Assembly: GCA_037953745.1 (NCBI GenBank)
Contig: JBAKBP010000785.1
Span: 26,001 to 90,000, forward strand
Source: Lithodes maja
Lineage: Eukaryota > Arthropoda > Malacostraca > Decapoda > Lithodidae
DNA length: 64,000 bases
Direction of reading: 5' to 3'
The notes below the pieces were generated by a model that was not told the DNA's origin, made no database searches, and saw only the letters and a program-made list of their open reading frames with translations. Shown piece by piece: positions 8,637 to 20,371 of the stretch. Both the position numbers and the translations under genes were made by a program. Every line of letters begins with the position of its first letter. The first letter of the stretch is position 1.

Positions 8637-11600
8637 CCTTCTGCGTGTCGTAAGAGGCGACTAAAGAGGTTGGGTCGGTGGGCTGCGACCCCCACCCGGA
8701 AAAAATATCTAAGCAAAAAAAAAACGAACGAACAGCCTCGGATGCGGACGAACCAACGTTGACGGACCACGACCGACTAAGGACATGCCTTCGGACATTC
8801 TAAGAATGGCTACGTGGAATGTTAGTGGCATGAATGATGGCACAAAAGAGAGAGAGGTTCTGGAAGTGTTAGTGAATGCCAGGCTGGATGTATGTGGAAT
8901 GACAGAGACCAAATGGAAAGGTTCAGATGTGAGAGAATGGGAATGTGGAATGGGTGTGTGTGCTGGAGTGAGTGAAGGAACAGCGAGAGAAGGTGCATGT
9001 TTGTTTGTAAGTAGCAAATGGAAGGAATGTGTAAGAGAGTATGGGTCTGTGGGTTCAAGGATTGGGTGGGTGAGAATGAAAGTAGGAATACAAACGTGGG
9101 TGATTGTATGCGTGTATGCCCCGACAGAGGATATACTTGAAAGAAAGAAAGAGGAGTTCTGGATGAATGTGGAGGCGTGCTGGAGAAGTTTGACAAGCAC
9201 GAAAGAATATTTCTGATTGGGGATATGAATGGTAAGGTGGGTGATAGGAAAGTTGAGGGAGTGGTGGGGAGGGTGGGGGGTACCATCAGAGGTGAATGGG
9301 AATGGTAGTGCACTTGTGGACGTATGTGTGGGGAGGAGGCTGTGGATAGCCAACACCTTCTTCCGACACAGAATGATCCACAGGTACACATGGAAACGGA
9401 TGTTGACGATGAAGGATAAGACAGTGGTGGAACGAAAAGTCATTGATTGATTATGTATGTGTGGATGAACGAATGAAGAAATCTGTGATGGATGCTAGGG
9501 TGTATAGGGGTATTGGAGGGGGTCTGTCTGATCATTATGTAGTGGTAGCTAAGGTTAGGATACAAAAGAAGTGGGTGAGGAGAGCGGGAGGGAGGCGAGA
9601 GGAGGGTGGAATGGTGAGGAGGGTGGAGAGGTTGCAGGAGGAGGAAGTCAGGGAGGAGTACAGGAGAGCAGTGGAAAGACGACTAGGTGGGTTCGACCTG
9701 GAAGTTATGGAGGAAGTGGAGGAGATGAGCAAGGTGTTTAAGGATGAGATCTGTGCAGCATGTGAGGAGGTGTGTGGAGGGAGGGGAGTGAAAGGTACAG
9801 CATGGTGGACAGAAGAGGTAAGAATAGCTGTGGAAGAAAAGAAGAAAGCATATAGAGAGTGGTTGGGTAGTAGAGGGAATGAAGATTCCGAGAGACAGAA
9901 ACGAGCGAGGTACGTGGAGAGTAAGAGGGTGGTGAAGAGAGTAGTGAAGGAAAGTAAGAGAAGAGTAGATGAGGAATTTGGAAGGAATCTGAGTGTAAAA
10001 TGGAGGGAGAGTAAGAAAACTGTTCTGGAAAGAAGTCAAGAAAGTTAGGGAAGGTAGCAAGGGAAACAGTAAGGGTGTGAAAGATAAGAATGGGAGAATG
10101 CTAGCCGAGAAGCAAGAGAGAGTCGAAAGATGGAGGGAGTACTTCAGTGAGTTTGCTAAATGAAAGGAATGAAGAGCCAGCAAACATAGCTGGATATGGT
10201 ATGGGAGGGAGAAGAAGAGAAGTAGTGGAGGAGGAGGTGGGGATCAGGAGGTCAGAAGTGTGGGAAGCCATGAAAAGAGTGAAGTTGGGGGAAAGCACCA
10301 GGAACAGATGGAGTGTGTGGGGAAATGTTGAGGTATGGTGGTGAGATAGTGATAGAATGGGTATGGAAAATGTGCAAACTAGCATGGGAGAAGGGGAGTG
10401 CACCCGATGACTGGAAGACTGGCATAATAGTCCCCCTATATAAGGCAAAGGGGAAAGAGGAGTGTGTGGTAACCACCGAGGAATATGTCTTCTAAGCGTA
10501 GTAGGGAAGGTATACAGTAGGGTAGTGATTGAGAGAGTGAGAGTGAGAACGGAGAAATGGATAGGCGATGAGCAGGGAGGTTTTAGGAAGGGAAGAGGAT
10601 GTGTAGATCAGATTTTTACCCTGAATTGTGTTGTGGAGAAGTATCTGGAGAAGAAACAAAAGGTGTATGTTGCCTTTATGGACTTGGAGAAGGCCTATGA
10701 CAGAGTGGATAGAGAAGGTTTGTGGAAAGTACTTAGAATATACGGAGTAGAGGGCAAGTTGCTGAAAGCAGTGAAGAGCATGTATGAGGGTGCAAAGGCG
10801 GCAGTACGTGTGGGAGAGTGAGCAGAGCGAGTTCTTTGACCTGAATGTTGGTTTGAAACAGGGGTGTGTGATGTCCCCGTGGTTGTTTACTGAATATATG
10901 GATGGAGTTATGAAAGAAATACTATCAAGAGCAGTGGATGTTGGTGTATCGCTGAAAAGGGAGGGAATTGAGTGGAAGCTACCTATACTGCTGTTTGCGG
11001 ATGATACAGTTCTGATGAGTGATAATGAATGGGAGTTGCAGGGTCTGGTAAAATGAGTTTGGAACTGTGTGCGAAAAACGGAATTTGAAGGTAAATACAG
11101 GGAAGAGCAAGGTTATGGTCTTTGAAAGGGGTGAAGTCACAGAGTGTGAGGTGAAGCTGAACGGTCAGGCTATGGAGATCATCAACTCTTTTAAGTATCT
11201 GGGCAGTGTGTTGAGTAAAGATGGGACTATGGATGAAGAGGTGCGGGAGAGGGTACAACAGGGGAAGAGGGTTGTAGGAACGCTAAAAGCAGTAACAAGA
11301 AATAGGGTGGTCAGTATGGAAGTGAAGAAGTCCTTGCATGACAGTGTGGTAATCCCGACACTGACTTACGGAAGCGAAGCATGGACGTTGGTTGAGAGAC
11401 TCAGACCAAGAGTGAGAGCAGTGGAAATGAATTACTTAAGGAGTGCGTGCGGAGTTACATGGAGGGATAGACAGACTAATGAGGAAGTAAGAAGGAGGTG
11501 TGGTGTGGAGGTAGATGTGCTGGAAAGTGTGAAAAGGAACAACTTGAGATGGTTCGGCCATATGGAAGGTATGGAAAGCGAGAGAATGACTAAGAGGGTC

Positions 11601-11801
11601 TACGAGAGCGAGGTGGAGGGACAGAGGGGGAGAGGTAGACCGAATATGAGGTGGAAGGATGGAGTGAGGAACTACATGAACGAAGGCGGTGCTGGTTGGG
11701 GGGAGGGGCGTCGACTGACTGGGGACAGAGTTGCATGGGGGCGGTTCGTTCGTGGCCACCCCTTCGGGGATCACGGCGTCGGGCAATAGATAGATAGATA
11801 G
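8637..11801 (+). mobile_element. LINE C, near full-length RTE-like retrotransposon (3165 bp)
   Basis: The 5' end is at CCTTCTGCGTGTCGTAAGAG (8637), directly after the left target duplication. The 3' end is a short (ATAG)n tail, also directly next to the duplication, so it is a standard target-primed insertion. The roughly 150-bp leader is followed by a single endonuclease-RT region reaching within 15 bp of the tail. The compact 3.2-kb size and microsatellite-type tail fit RTE-like elements. It is inserted antisense in the LINE B ORF2. Confidence 0.88.
8785..11789 (+). pseudogene. LINE C endonuclease/reverse transcriptase polyprotein (frameshifted)
   Basis: Reading in order: the APE endonuclease (ATWNVSGMND, GMTETKWKG, CVYAP, LIGDMNGKVGD, IDYVCVDE, LSDHYVVV) covers about 8806-9560. 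A charged linker runs to about 10050. The RT domain (GICLLSVVGKVYSRV, GFRKGRGCVDQIF, AFMDLEKAYDRVD, GLKQGCVMSPWLF, active site LLFADDTVL) covers about 10480-11020. The C-terminal region (FKYLGSVLSKDG, IPTLTYGSEAWTL, LRWFGHMEGM, GRGRPNMRW) runs to 11789. At least five frame changes (near 9216, 9440, 10048, 10490, 10810 and 11056) break the frame, so this copy is inactive, but all catalytic motifs are recognisable. The final segment 11067-11789 is a 240-codon open stretch. Confidence 0.88.
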
Positions 11802-11812
11802 ATGTGTTTTTG

Positions 11813-12917
11813 ATCTTGTGTATGCATTGTAGGCTATTGCTTTTTGTTCCGTTACTCTAGCACAATTATGGTCAAACCATTTAGGTGAATTAGATCTTTT
11901 ACTGTACTTTTGATGAGGAATAAAAGTTTCCATTCCAATTTTTACAAAATCTTGTATGTGGCTCAAGGTGGAGTGTGCATCATTAGAAAAGAAAGAGGTC
12001 CAGGGAATATCAATAAAGAAACCTTGAAGACCCTCCCAGTCTGCCCTATCGTAATGCCATTTAGTCACCAAGACAGGTTCAGAGTGGGAAGGTGTGGTAG
12101 GTGATAGACAGGTGGCCTGTATCAGACAGTGATCAGAAGATCCAAGCGGGGACCTCACTGTAACATCATAATTTTCTGAATTGGTTGTTAAAAATAAGTC
12201 CAGTAGGTGGGAATTATGATTAGGATTATCTGGTACACGGGTGGGTTGGTTGACTAGTTGAGTGAGATTAAATGAGTCTGCAAATAGCTCACATTCAAGA
12301 CCAGCATCATCAGTCCTGGCTGAATAAGTGAGCCATTCAACATTATGGACATTAAAATCACCCAACACAGTGATTTCAGAAGAAGCATTTAAGTTGAGGA
12401 CACTGAGTTGTGAGGACAGAGAATCAAAAAGACTTTGCTCTGGAGGAGTATTTGGGGAACGGTAGATGCAACATATGTATTTAAATTTACCAGCAGAAAT
12501 TAATTTGTATATAGAATAATCAAAATAGGGACAATTGAAACTAGTAACCTCCTCCAGGGCAATTTCAGATTTTGCGAAGCAACATACACCTCCTTTAGGT
12601 CTGAAATTTTGGAGCAGTTGATAACCTGGAAAATTAAATCTAGATGTGTCAGATGTGGATGTTACTTGAGTCTCTGTCAAAAAAAGGAGAGTAGGGGATT
12701 CTGCTTGAAGAAATTGGTGTACAGAATTGATGTTAGTGTGAAGTCCCCTTATATTGCTAAAGAAAAAGCTGCACCGACGAGCAGCTTTGGGACATTCCAA
12801 TGCTCTTGACACAGTCGCATGATGACGACCGGGAGGGCCCTGTGTCAATGACCCAACCCTGCCGGGGGTGGATATCCGAGGGACCACCAGGTTTGCTCTT
12901 AACAATTGTACTGCCAT
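11813..12917 (-). pseudogene. LINE B ORF2, endonuclease part
   Basis: This encodes the APE-like endonuclease that nicks target DNA, upstream of the RT part at 6745-8625. Visible motifs are SNIRGLHTNINS (first Asn motif), LLFLTETQVTS (catalytic Glu), YICCIYRSPN, VLGDFNVHNVEWL (Asp/Asn pair), LLDLFLTTN and GSSDHCLIQA (catalytic SDH). A linker ends at YTRSKTH where LINE C begins. This stretch is open for over 350 codons. The start is not certain; the first good ATG reads MAVQLLRANLVV, and residues before CSFFFSNIRG look non-domain. There is no clear separate ORF1 upstream. Confidence 0.85.
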
Positions 12918-13170
12918 GTTTATTGGGTAAGGTGTATGGTGTTACATGTATGATATGTAGTGGGAAGAGTAGTGTTTTATGGATAGAGGATAGCAATGTA
13001 GGGCAAGTCGTGAAGTTGGATGTGTATGTTATATAAAGAGGGTTTTCCTGATACCCCTGATGTGTGAGGCAGAAAGATATGTATCCAGCTACCAAGGCCT
13101 GGGAGAGAAAATGGAATTCAGGCTATTCCCTGAGTCTCCCGAAACCTTGGCGGTAGTACTTCCCGGTAGT

Positions 13171-13939
13171 ATGACATAGGTCGTACGCTCGAGGTTTCGC
13201 TTTTGTTTTTGTTTTATTCTGTTTTTGCCCTCTGCTGGCAACACATATGATGATGACAATAAGTCATGGGGGGGGGGGGGGGGGGGTGAGGGGGGCATAG
13301 ATTTCTGTATCTCACGGCAGTCAAAATTGCCGGAAATGTGAACGCGAGCGAGCAAATTTGTTTTGTTGCTTTGGTGTCTCAAGATTGATGGATAATGTTT
13401 GTTTTGTAATTTCCGACAGGGTTCATAAAATAACACACCTAAAAAACAATCAAACAAGGAAAACAAATAAAAAATGGAGGTGGATATTTGCACCCGACCG
13501 TGAAAATAACACTGTACGGTATTTGCACCCGATGGTCGTGTTATATTGCGATACCGACTTTAATACATTAAAACAGACCCACTAATATTAGAAGAACTTT
13601 CGACCTTCATAAAGTACTGTGTACCTTATAATATTATTATTTACTCCTAAACTTAAATGCTAATTTTAAATTATACCGGTAATACTCGTTCTCTCGTTGC
13701 ATTTCCAGACCACCAACGGAGGTATGCAACGCTGCCCCTTTTTTTTTTTATTCAGGCCTAATCCACTGTCCCAAGATAGTCTTGGCTTATCAGGGTATAT
13801 TGTATTATAACAGCATAAAATCTCTTATTAAAATGCACTCATCAAAAATAGAATCACATAGCTCGGATACGCACCTAATGGTGACGGAGATATATATGTT
13901 AGTTGGTGACTGAATTATGTTTGTTGATATATTGTTGAT
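13171..13939. other. unassigned DNA with a 20-bp G run and a dispersed repeat
   Basis: No supported gene. It contains a pure G tract at about 13267-13286 and, at about 13475-13550, two copies of a GGTATTTGCACCCGA-type motif that recur inverted at about 22440-22500. An A/T-rich stretch follows. Confidence 0.45.
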
Positions 13940-14366
13940 TGTGGTAAGATGATGTTATTGCAACCGTTGCATGCATTTCCCAAGCCTCTTTTAAGAATTC
14001 AATCCTTTCAAGGTGGACACTCGTACCACAACTGGTTAAAACCGCTGATAGAGGTATTTAAATGGATAAAAGGTATAAATAAGGGCGACATAGATGAGGT
14101 ATTAAAGCAAAAGAATGGCGACATAACACGCTCAAATGGTTTCAAGTTAGATAAGTTTTAGATTTAGGAAAGATATAGGAAAACATTGGTTTGGGAATAG
14201 TTATTAACATGTGGAATGGACTGTCCAGAGCAGTGATTAGCTCAGGAACAGTTGAAAGCTGTAAGCGGAAGTTAGATTCCCATATGGATGAAATGGGCAG
14301 GGTGTGAATGGGAGCTGCCTTGTGTGGGTCGCATGGCTTTATGCAGTTTCCTGCGATCTTATGTTA
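13940..14366 (+). pseudogene. LINE 3'-end fragment (CR1/L2-like C-terminus)
   Basis: The translation reads EVFKWIKGINKGDIDEVL...RSNGFKLDKFRFRKDIGKHWF, followed in other frames by WNGLSRAVISSGTVESCKRKL-like residues. This is the usual C-terminal tail downstream of the RT in CR1/L2-like LINEs. It is degenerate and truncated at both ends. A2 is inserted at its 3' end, at the TTAA 14367-14370. Confidence 0.65.
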
Positions 14367-14871
14367 TTAACCTCTCCGCGGCGCACAGGGAGTTTTCTAC
14401 AGGGTAAGACTGTGCGCACCTATGATGATTTTGGGACCTATTGCCAATTTCGATAATTAGTACATCATCGTGTAGGGAATGTTTGCGTGCATCGGCCCAT
14501 ATATATTTGACCCCCCAAAAAATGTCTGGGGGGGGTGGGGGAACGGTCCGTAGTTGAAAAATGTGGAGCGAATGGCACCGCGCGGCTAGATTGTCATCGA
14601 GCGGCGAGATTTCCCTGCCGAATTTTCACGCGCCCAGGGGATAGGAGAGGGAGGAGGGGCTGGGTTACCGCGTATTATCACGTATATCTCCTTTTTTGAG
14701 CCCTTTTAGGCTATGTAGAGTATGTATACGTGTGTAGGCCACCCATATAACAATGAATATGCCTCATAGTGACCAAAAATTGCAATATATAAGGGAATTA
14801 TAAGAGAATTTTTAGGCGGGAATGAAGATGTGTTGGAGGTTTGGCGGCAATTTATGAGCTGAGAGTGTGGT

Positions 14872-15240
14872 TTACGCCATACATATCACTTATATCTTGT
14901 ACGTAGAGCACTGTCATGCTATAATACAGACTTGTACGTATGTATACGTGCCATATATCAAAATATATACCGCATATAGACCAATTCATGCGATATTTAC
15001 GCACATTATCAATGAGTTTCTATGCGTGAACCAAGGTGTGAGTGAGTTGTGCTGGGAATGAAAGGGGGAGAGGGTGTGTTACGCCATACATATCACGTAA
15101 ATCTTGTATTTAGAGCACTGTCATGCTATAATAAAGACGTGTACGTATGTAGGCGTCCCATATAACAAGGAATATACCGCATATAGCCCAATTGATGCGA
15201 TATTTACGCAAATTGTGAATGTGTTTCTAGCAGACGGAAA
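14872..15240. repeat. subterminal tandem duplication in A2 (period 207 bp)
   Basis: TTACGCCATACATATCAC starts at 14872 and again at 15079. Both are followed by similar blocks (GAGCACTGTCATGCTATAAT, CGCATATAG.CCAATT.ATGCGATATTTACGCA). A weaker third relative lies at about 14700-14770. The same arrangement is present in A3 (about 54951-55320), so it predates the split of the copies. It may hold transposase-binding sites. Confidence 0.75.
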
Positions 15241-16211
15241 CCTGAAAGGGTGGGTGGGGGTGGCTGGGTAGCAGGGAGGGAGTGAGTGAGTCGTGGAGAG
15301 AAGGAAGGCAGGCAGATCTCTAGATAGATAGCCAGCTGTGTGACAATTGTGGAGGCGCCCGAGGCGTATTGATGTCTTGGGATTTTGAACCTTATGTCTA
15401 CCAGGTGTCTGGTGTTTGTTGCCACCAAGAGTTTTACAATAACATGAGTCAGGAATGGAGAGAGAGAGAGAGAGAGAGAGTGAGATAGAAACTGAGACAT
15501 GCGTATGTCGTACGTATAAATGGACTTCAGAATTGCATTTTTATGCAAGCAGACATTGCATTTTAGACACATGTGAAGTACCACAGAAACATGTAGGCCA
15601 TTGACTGTAAATAAAGTACTATATTATAGACCACCAGCGACGGTGGTCAGTAAACACAGGCAGATTGCCTTTTGTGATCAAGGGCTAAATATAGAATGGT
15701 GTCTCTTTACACTTGCGAAAGGGTAGATTGCCACCAGAGAAACGTATACTTATTTATTTCCAAGTAATATGCAATCTAAATGTATATTCGAGACCTACTG
15801 CAATTATTTGTATGACAGTCATGACTATGTATAATCCAATATACGCGCGTAGGCGAGACATAAGAAAGCTGGTTGAGCAATTTTCGACACCCACACAGTT
15901 ATTATTCATTTTTATTTATTTATTTTTATTTATTTTTATTTATAATATTATACAATACAAAATATGTATTTGTGAAGAGTATTTGATCCATTATTGTATT
16001 TATACCAATTTTGTTCCCAGACAGAGCTGCTGTAGCTGGAGCATCAAGGAGCGGCAAGGGTCACCGCTTGACCGTGTGAAAATGAGTGGAGTCGCACTGA
16101 GAGGGGCAATTTTGTTGAGTGTTTGGGCAATTTTTGACAGAATAAAGTTATATAATTACTAATTCTTGACAGAGACAAACTTTTATAAACCTTGGCATGA
16201 TATAATTGATA

Positions 16212-16245
16212 ATCCCATCAATTTACAAACGTAAATTGGTGGGAT
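16212..16245. repeat. short perfect hairpin in A2
   Basis: ATCCCATCAATTTAC and GTAAATTGGTGGGAT form a 15-bp stem (one G-T type mismatch) around a 4-nt loop. It is conserved in A3 at about 56288-56321. Confidence 0.7.
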
Positions 16246-16314
16246 AATTCATTTTTGTTTTGTATATTGTCATTTCGATTGTAGACACAAAGTTTTGAGT
16301 GATATTTGGTAAGA

Positions 16315-16391
16315 GCTCCTGTGGCATGGTTGGTAAGGTCGTGGACTGGAAAACTCAAAGTGTGCTAGGGTTGTGTGATCGAATCCAGGAG
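16315..16391 (+). pseudogene. tRNA-like sequence (A- and B-box) inside A2
   Basis: The stretch has an A-box-like TGGCATGGTTGG and a B-box-like GATCGAATCC at normal tRNA spacing. CTCCTG at the start and CAGGAG at the end could pair. The T-arm stem is poor and overlaps the acceptor pairing, so it is not a functional tRNA as read. It could be a tRNA-derived SINE head or a captured pol III promoter. It is conserved in A3 at 56388-56466. Confidence 0.4.
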
Positions 16392-16448
16392 GGGGTTATG
16401 AGGAAGGTTTTATATTGTCTAGAACATTTTTGATAAAAAAAAATTTTA

Positions 16449-16529
16449 CAAGATCATGCCATTGTATTCAAACAATATGAAATATTCATAGAATATATCA
16501 TATTGTAAGAATACAATGACATGACCTTG
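16449..16529. repeat. 81-bp near-palindrome in A2
   Basis: CAAGATCATGCCATTGTATTC is matched by the inverted arm GAATACAATGACATGACCTTG, and inner sequence around AATATGAAATATTC also pairs, giving one long imperfect hairpin. It is conserved in A3 (56523-56603). Confidence 0.8.
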
Positions 16530-16667
16530 TTTTTTTTTGTTTTTTTTTATTGTTTTATTTTATTATCTTAGTAGGTTTGACAGGATTTGTTGAAACATAT
16601 TTATTTTTGTACAATTCATTTGAGGTAAGAAAATAATTATATACACATTACTTTGGCTAATAACAAA

Positions 16668-16800
16668 AAAAAAAAATATCTGTGTTTATTTTTTGTTTTA
16701 TGTTGTTTTTGTGTTTTCCCTGTTCTTGCTCTGTCTTGAGTCGGCTACCCCCAAAATGGGGATTGGGCCTGAGCATATAGATAGATAGATAGATAGATAG
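16668..16800 (+). mobile_element. 5'-truncated retroposon with (ATAG)n tail, absent from A3
   Basis: A 133-bp insertion ending in (ATAG)n is flanked by AATAACAAA at 16659-16667 and again at 16801-16809. A3 has the empty site with one AATAACAAA at about 56731. The body (CTTGAGTCGGCTACCCCCAA...GGGCCTGAGCATATAG) is the 3' part of the element at 37958-38330. Confidence 0.88.
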
Positions 16801-16995
16801 AATAACAAACATATATATTGATATACTAAAAAAATAAGGCATATTACATGTAAATCTTTGAAACTTATAAACTAAATAATGAAACATACAATTTATATAA
16901 TGTAAAAGCTATATCACAGGGACATCTTTGGAACTTATACATTATATAATATATATGTTACATTATGAGGTAGCGTGATCAATTAGGTCAGGTCA

Positions 16996-17066
16996 GGTAA
17001 GGTAGGGCGCGAGTCCAGGGCAGGGCGGGGCAGGGGGCGAGTCCAGGGCAGGGCAGGGCAGGGCGA
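16996..17066. repeat. GGGCA short tandem repeats 3' of A2 transposase
   Basis: (GGGCA)n runs interrupted by GCGAGTCCA, directly downstream of the transposase stop. The A3 counterpart (56961-57064) is expanded. Confidence 0.75.
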
Positions 17067-17069
17067 CAC

Positions 17070-19641
17070 TCAATAATTCTTGAAGGTGTGGTAGTCCCTG
17101 AAGCAGTCACCCAGGCAGAGTGGAACTTTGCACTCGGCGCACATTGAGGTGACTCTTTTGGTGACATGGGGTTTCCTGACACTGCTGCTGCAGACGGTGC
17201 ACTGCGCCTGCCTGCGACGAGTGCCAAGCATCTCAGTGTTGATTGGGTAGTGTCTTTCGACACCCAGCTGGATGCAGTCAGGAACGTGATCCCCACGCCA
17301 TGCCGTACGTCTGTGAGTGGTGGTGCCATACTTCTCCAGGAGTTGGTATGAGACGTTGTAAACGAACTCCCGGAATTTCAGCTTCTGGTTTGGGGCCATA
17401 TCCTTTTTCACCAACCACAATTTATAGGCGTTGAGCATCGTCAGACTTGTCCACCATGCGCATGTTCTTGGTATAGTCCACTACCATGTCGGGCTTATAG
17501 ATGGTCTTCCTGGTTCGGTAGTGGATTTTGCCAGAATCCACCTGGGCACCTGTGTGGATGGTGGAAAGCAGGTGGACGTCTCGCTTATTCTTCCACTTCA
17601 GGGCTATCAGTTTCCCACACTTCTCGAGCTGCTTGAATTTCTGCCCCTTTCGTCGCCTTCTTCGCACATGCCTCTCGCGGTGTTCCTGGGCCAGGTCATC
17701 TTCTGAAGGTGTGTCACTGGAGGAGGCATCTGTGAGAGGAATGACATCACCTGTGAACTTTGGCATAAACTTTCTTGTCTTTCTGACAGTCCCACATGAC
17801 CCCGTTTGGTTGTCATGAAGAAACTGGCAGAGAGCAGGAGAAGTATACCAGTTGTCAGTGTAGATGATGTGGCCTTTGCCCAGGTAAGGTGCCAACATTT
17901 TCCTGACGATGGCACCTGACATGCCCATGGGGTCATTGGCAGCGGCTTTCGGTATGTCAATGTCAGTGCCTGTGTACACGATCATGTCAAGCACTATTCC
18001 AGTTTCGCAGTCACACAAAACGAAGAGCTTGATTCCGAACCTATGCCTTTTCAAGGGGATATACTGCTTGAAAACAAGACGTCCTTTGAAGAGCACGAGC
18101 GACTCATCAATCACCAAATTGAGGAAGGGGTAAAAGTATTTCCTATACCTCTCCAACAACATGGTGAACACATCCCGAACTTTCCATATCCTGTCAATCC
18201 TGTTAGGATTTTCGTTGTCTGCAAAGTGCATAAATCTTAGCAGTAACAAAAATCTGTCACGACTCATGAACTTATTGAAAGTTGGGGTGGCGATGAGAGG
18301 GTCGTGCTTCCAATAGTGTTGCAACACATGCTTCTTGATCAGAGGCATGAGGAACAACAAGGCAAAGAACGTCATAAATTCTTCCACGGTCGTATCCACC
18401 CAGCCTCGTATTCTCGCTTTTGGAGAAAGGACGTCCAATCTGCCAAACACCCACCTGTAGTAGGCGTTTGTTTGGGCAACGATGTACGTCATTACCTCCA
18501 TATCGAAAAAAGCGAGGAAGAAGTCGCTTTCGTTCGCTTGATCATCACAGGGCCAGTCGTCAGTTGTTCCTGACGTCCCAGGATTGAACTGGGGCACGTC
18601 AGGTACAAAATTGACCCCGTCAGACCAATCGAACGAAGGCAGCTCAGGGATCGGAATGTCGTCTGCGTCTGCTTCATCGTCTGAAATATCGCTTCCATGG
18701 TCGCGATACAGCACTGCATCATCATCACCCTCCTCTTCACTTGACAGACGATGCCCTTCCTCATTCTCGTCACCGACGTCGGACTCACTCCCACTGTCCA
18801 CTCCCAAATCCCCCCACCCTTGGTCCCGTGCTAGGGCTTCGTCGTCGAAACCCGGGCTGCCAATGTCCTGCGAATCACCATCAAACAGCAGGGCGGCATA
18901 CTTTGATGGTGTCAGAGTTTTCCGGGTCACTTTTGCACGTGCGGGAGTCTTATGGACAGGGACAGCAGAGGCGGTGGCAGGGGCGGCGGCAGGGGCAGCA
19001 GTGGTGCGTGGCCTTGATGGCAAGATGATGGTGGTGCCTGTCGCCCTTCTCTCTGTTCCTTGGGCAGGGGCGGCATGGGCGGCAGGGGCAGCAGGGGCAA
19101 CAGGGGCAGCAGGGGCAGCAGGGGCAGCAGGGCCACCAGGGCCAGCAGTCGCTTTCCCTCTCCCTTTCCCCTTCCCCTTCCCCTTCCCTGTTCCTTGGGC
19201 AGGGGCGGCAGGGGCAGCCGGGCCAGGGGCGGCTGGTGGTGGTGGTGGTGGTAGGGGCACTGTGGCTGGCATACGGGTTCTCTTCCCTACGCCCGTGCCT
19301 TTAATTTTTCCTGCCCCCGCAGGTTCTGCAGCCCTAGGGCGGCCTCCTGCGTCGCTGGTACTGGTGGCAGTGGTGGCAGTGGTGGTGGTAGTGGTTGTTG
19401 CAGTGGCCTGGGTCGTGGTGGCAGTGTCCCAAAACACCAATGACCTCTGTACCTTTCTCGTGCTTGCACGTGTTTTCCGTGCTTTGGGTGCAGGTGTTTC
19501 GTCCTCCGAGCTGTAAGGCGTGTCATACTGGTAGGTAGGGTCTTTAGCAGCCACCCTCTGCCTTCCACGGCGGCTAACACCACCAGAAGGAGGGCTGGTT
19601 GTGTCATCAGGGAGCGAGCGTGAGGGACGTGTGGGCTCCAT
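17070..19641 (-). pseudogene. piggyBac-like transposase of A2, frameshifted by an 80-bp deletion
   Basis: The start ATG at 19639-19641 begins MEPTRPSRSLPDD. The N-terminal 380 residues are Pro/Ala/Thr-rich with basic patches, then an acidic stretch (DSGSESDVGDENEEGHRLSSEEEGDDD). The piggyBac catalytic region follows with all three core aspartates: D512 (VIDESLV), D596 (IIYTDNWYTS) and D731 (MRMVDKSD). Directly after D731 the gene has lost 80 bp relative to A3 (junction at 17440-17441), which shifts the frame and ends the protein at 17422. The lost frame continues to 17070 with the C-terminal cysteine-rich domain (CTVCSSSVRK...CAECKVPLC...YHTFKNY). The product would cut and paste DNA at TTAA. 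This copy keeps the catalytic residues but cannot make the end-binding C-terminus. Confidence 0.92.
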
Positions 19642-20371
19642 GACTAGTGCGTGGTTACTGGCGCGGTGGTGCTTGCACGAGTGCGGGGCGAGCGTTTGGC
19701 GGGGTGGTGTCGAGAGTTGACATGTAGTACTATACCCACACCAATTTTCAGCCGCCTGGCTATAAACGCGCGGTTTTGGTACGCGTTCAAAAGCTCTGCT
19801 CTTAAGAGTCTCCCCGCAGTCCGCCGGGGGAACTCTTAACCCGGGAACTGCGGGGAGACTCTTAAGAGTTCCCCCGGCGGACTGCGGGGAGACTCTTGAG
19901 AGTAAGTAAAACAAAAAATCAACTTTTGACATCGAAAAAAAAAAAAAATTATTTTTATTTTTTTTATTTTTTTATTTTTTTGGCCCCTGGGCCATGCAAA
20001 ATCTCAGTCCTCTACCTCCCCTCCTTCCCCACTTTCCTCCTCTCCTTCAGTTATCACCTATTTTCCCTGTTATTCCCTTATTCTGAGGTATATTTTCGTG
20101 CTAACATTAGCGAGTTGCAAGCAGGGTGTTGTCATCACTGATGGCAAGCGAGTGCAAGAGAGAGAGAGAGAGTATCGATCGACTGTGTCTCAGTGGCCAT
20201 GGGGGAAATTGGCGGGAAAGCAGGTTGCCTCACCCATACATTATACAACTCGCGGGCTATATCTCCGATTTTGACCATCCAAACGCTGTTTTCACTCGTT
20301 TTATTGTTGTTTCAGGTTAATACCTTTATAAACAACCCATAATAGGCGCATATGGATAAGTATTAATGCTA

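Larger units (their letters stand above)
6662..13170 (-). mobile_element. LINE B, APE-type non-LTR retrotransposon (interrupted by LINE C)
   Basis: Minus-strand LINE with its poly(A) tail read as the T run at 6662-6687. The 3' coding part ends at 6745, and RT and endonuclease coding sequence runs to about 12900. The 5' boundary is uncertain, near 13.1 kb. LINE C is inserted between 8625 and 11813: removing it and one 11-bp target duplication joins the reading frame across YTRSKTH and EAFNYFRNIRNHAK. A 5'-truncated copy of the same family lies at 62238-62990. By its RT and C-terminal motifs it resembles jockey/CR1-like LINEs; the clade is not certain. Confidence 0.85.

Noticed and set aside
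8709..9443. Minus-strand Ser/Thr/His-rich frames across LINE C
   Set aside because: Antisense of the LINE C endonuclease, which has clear domain motifs on the plus strand.
16315..16391. Functional tRNA gene
   Set aside because: The T-arm does not pair and overlaps the acceptor stem; it is identical in two transposon copies. Kept only as a tRNA-like sequence.
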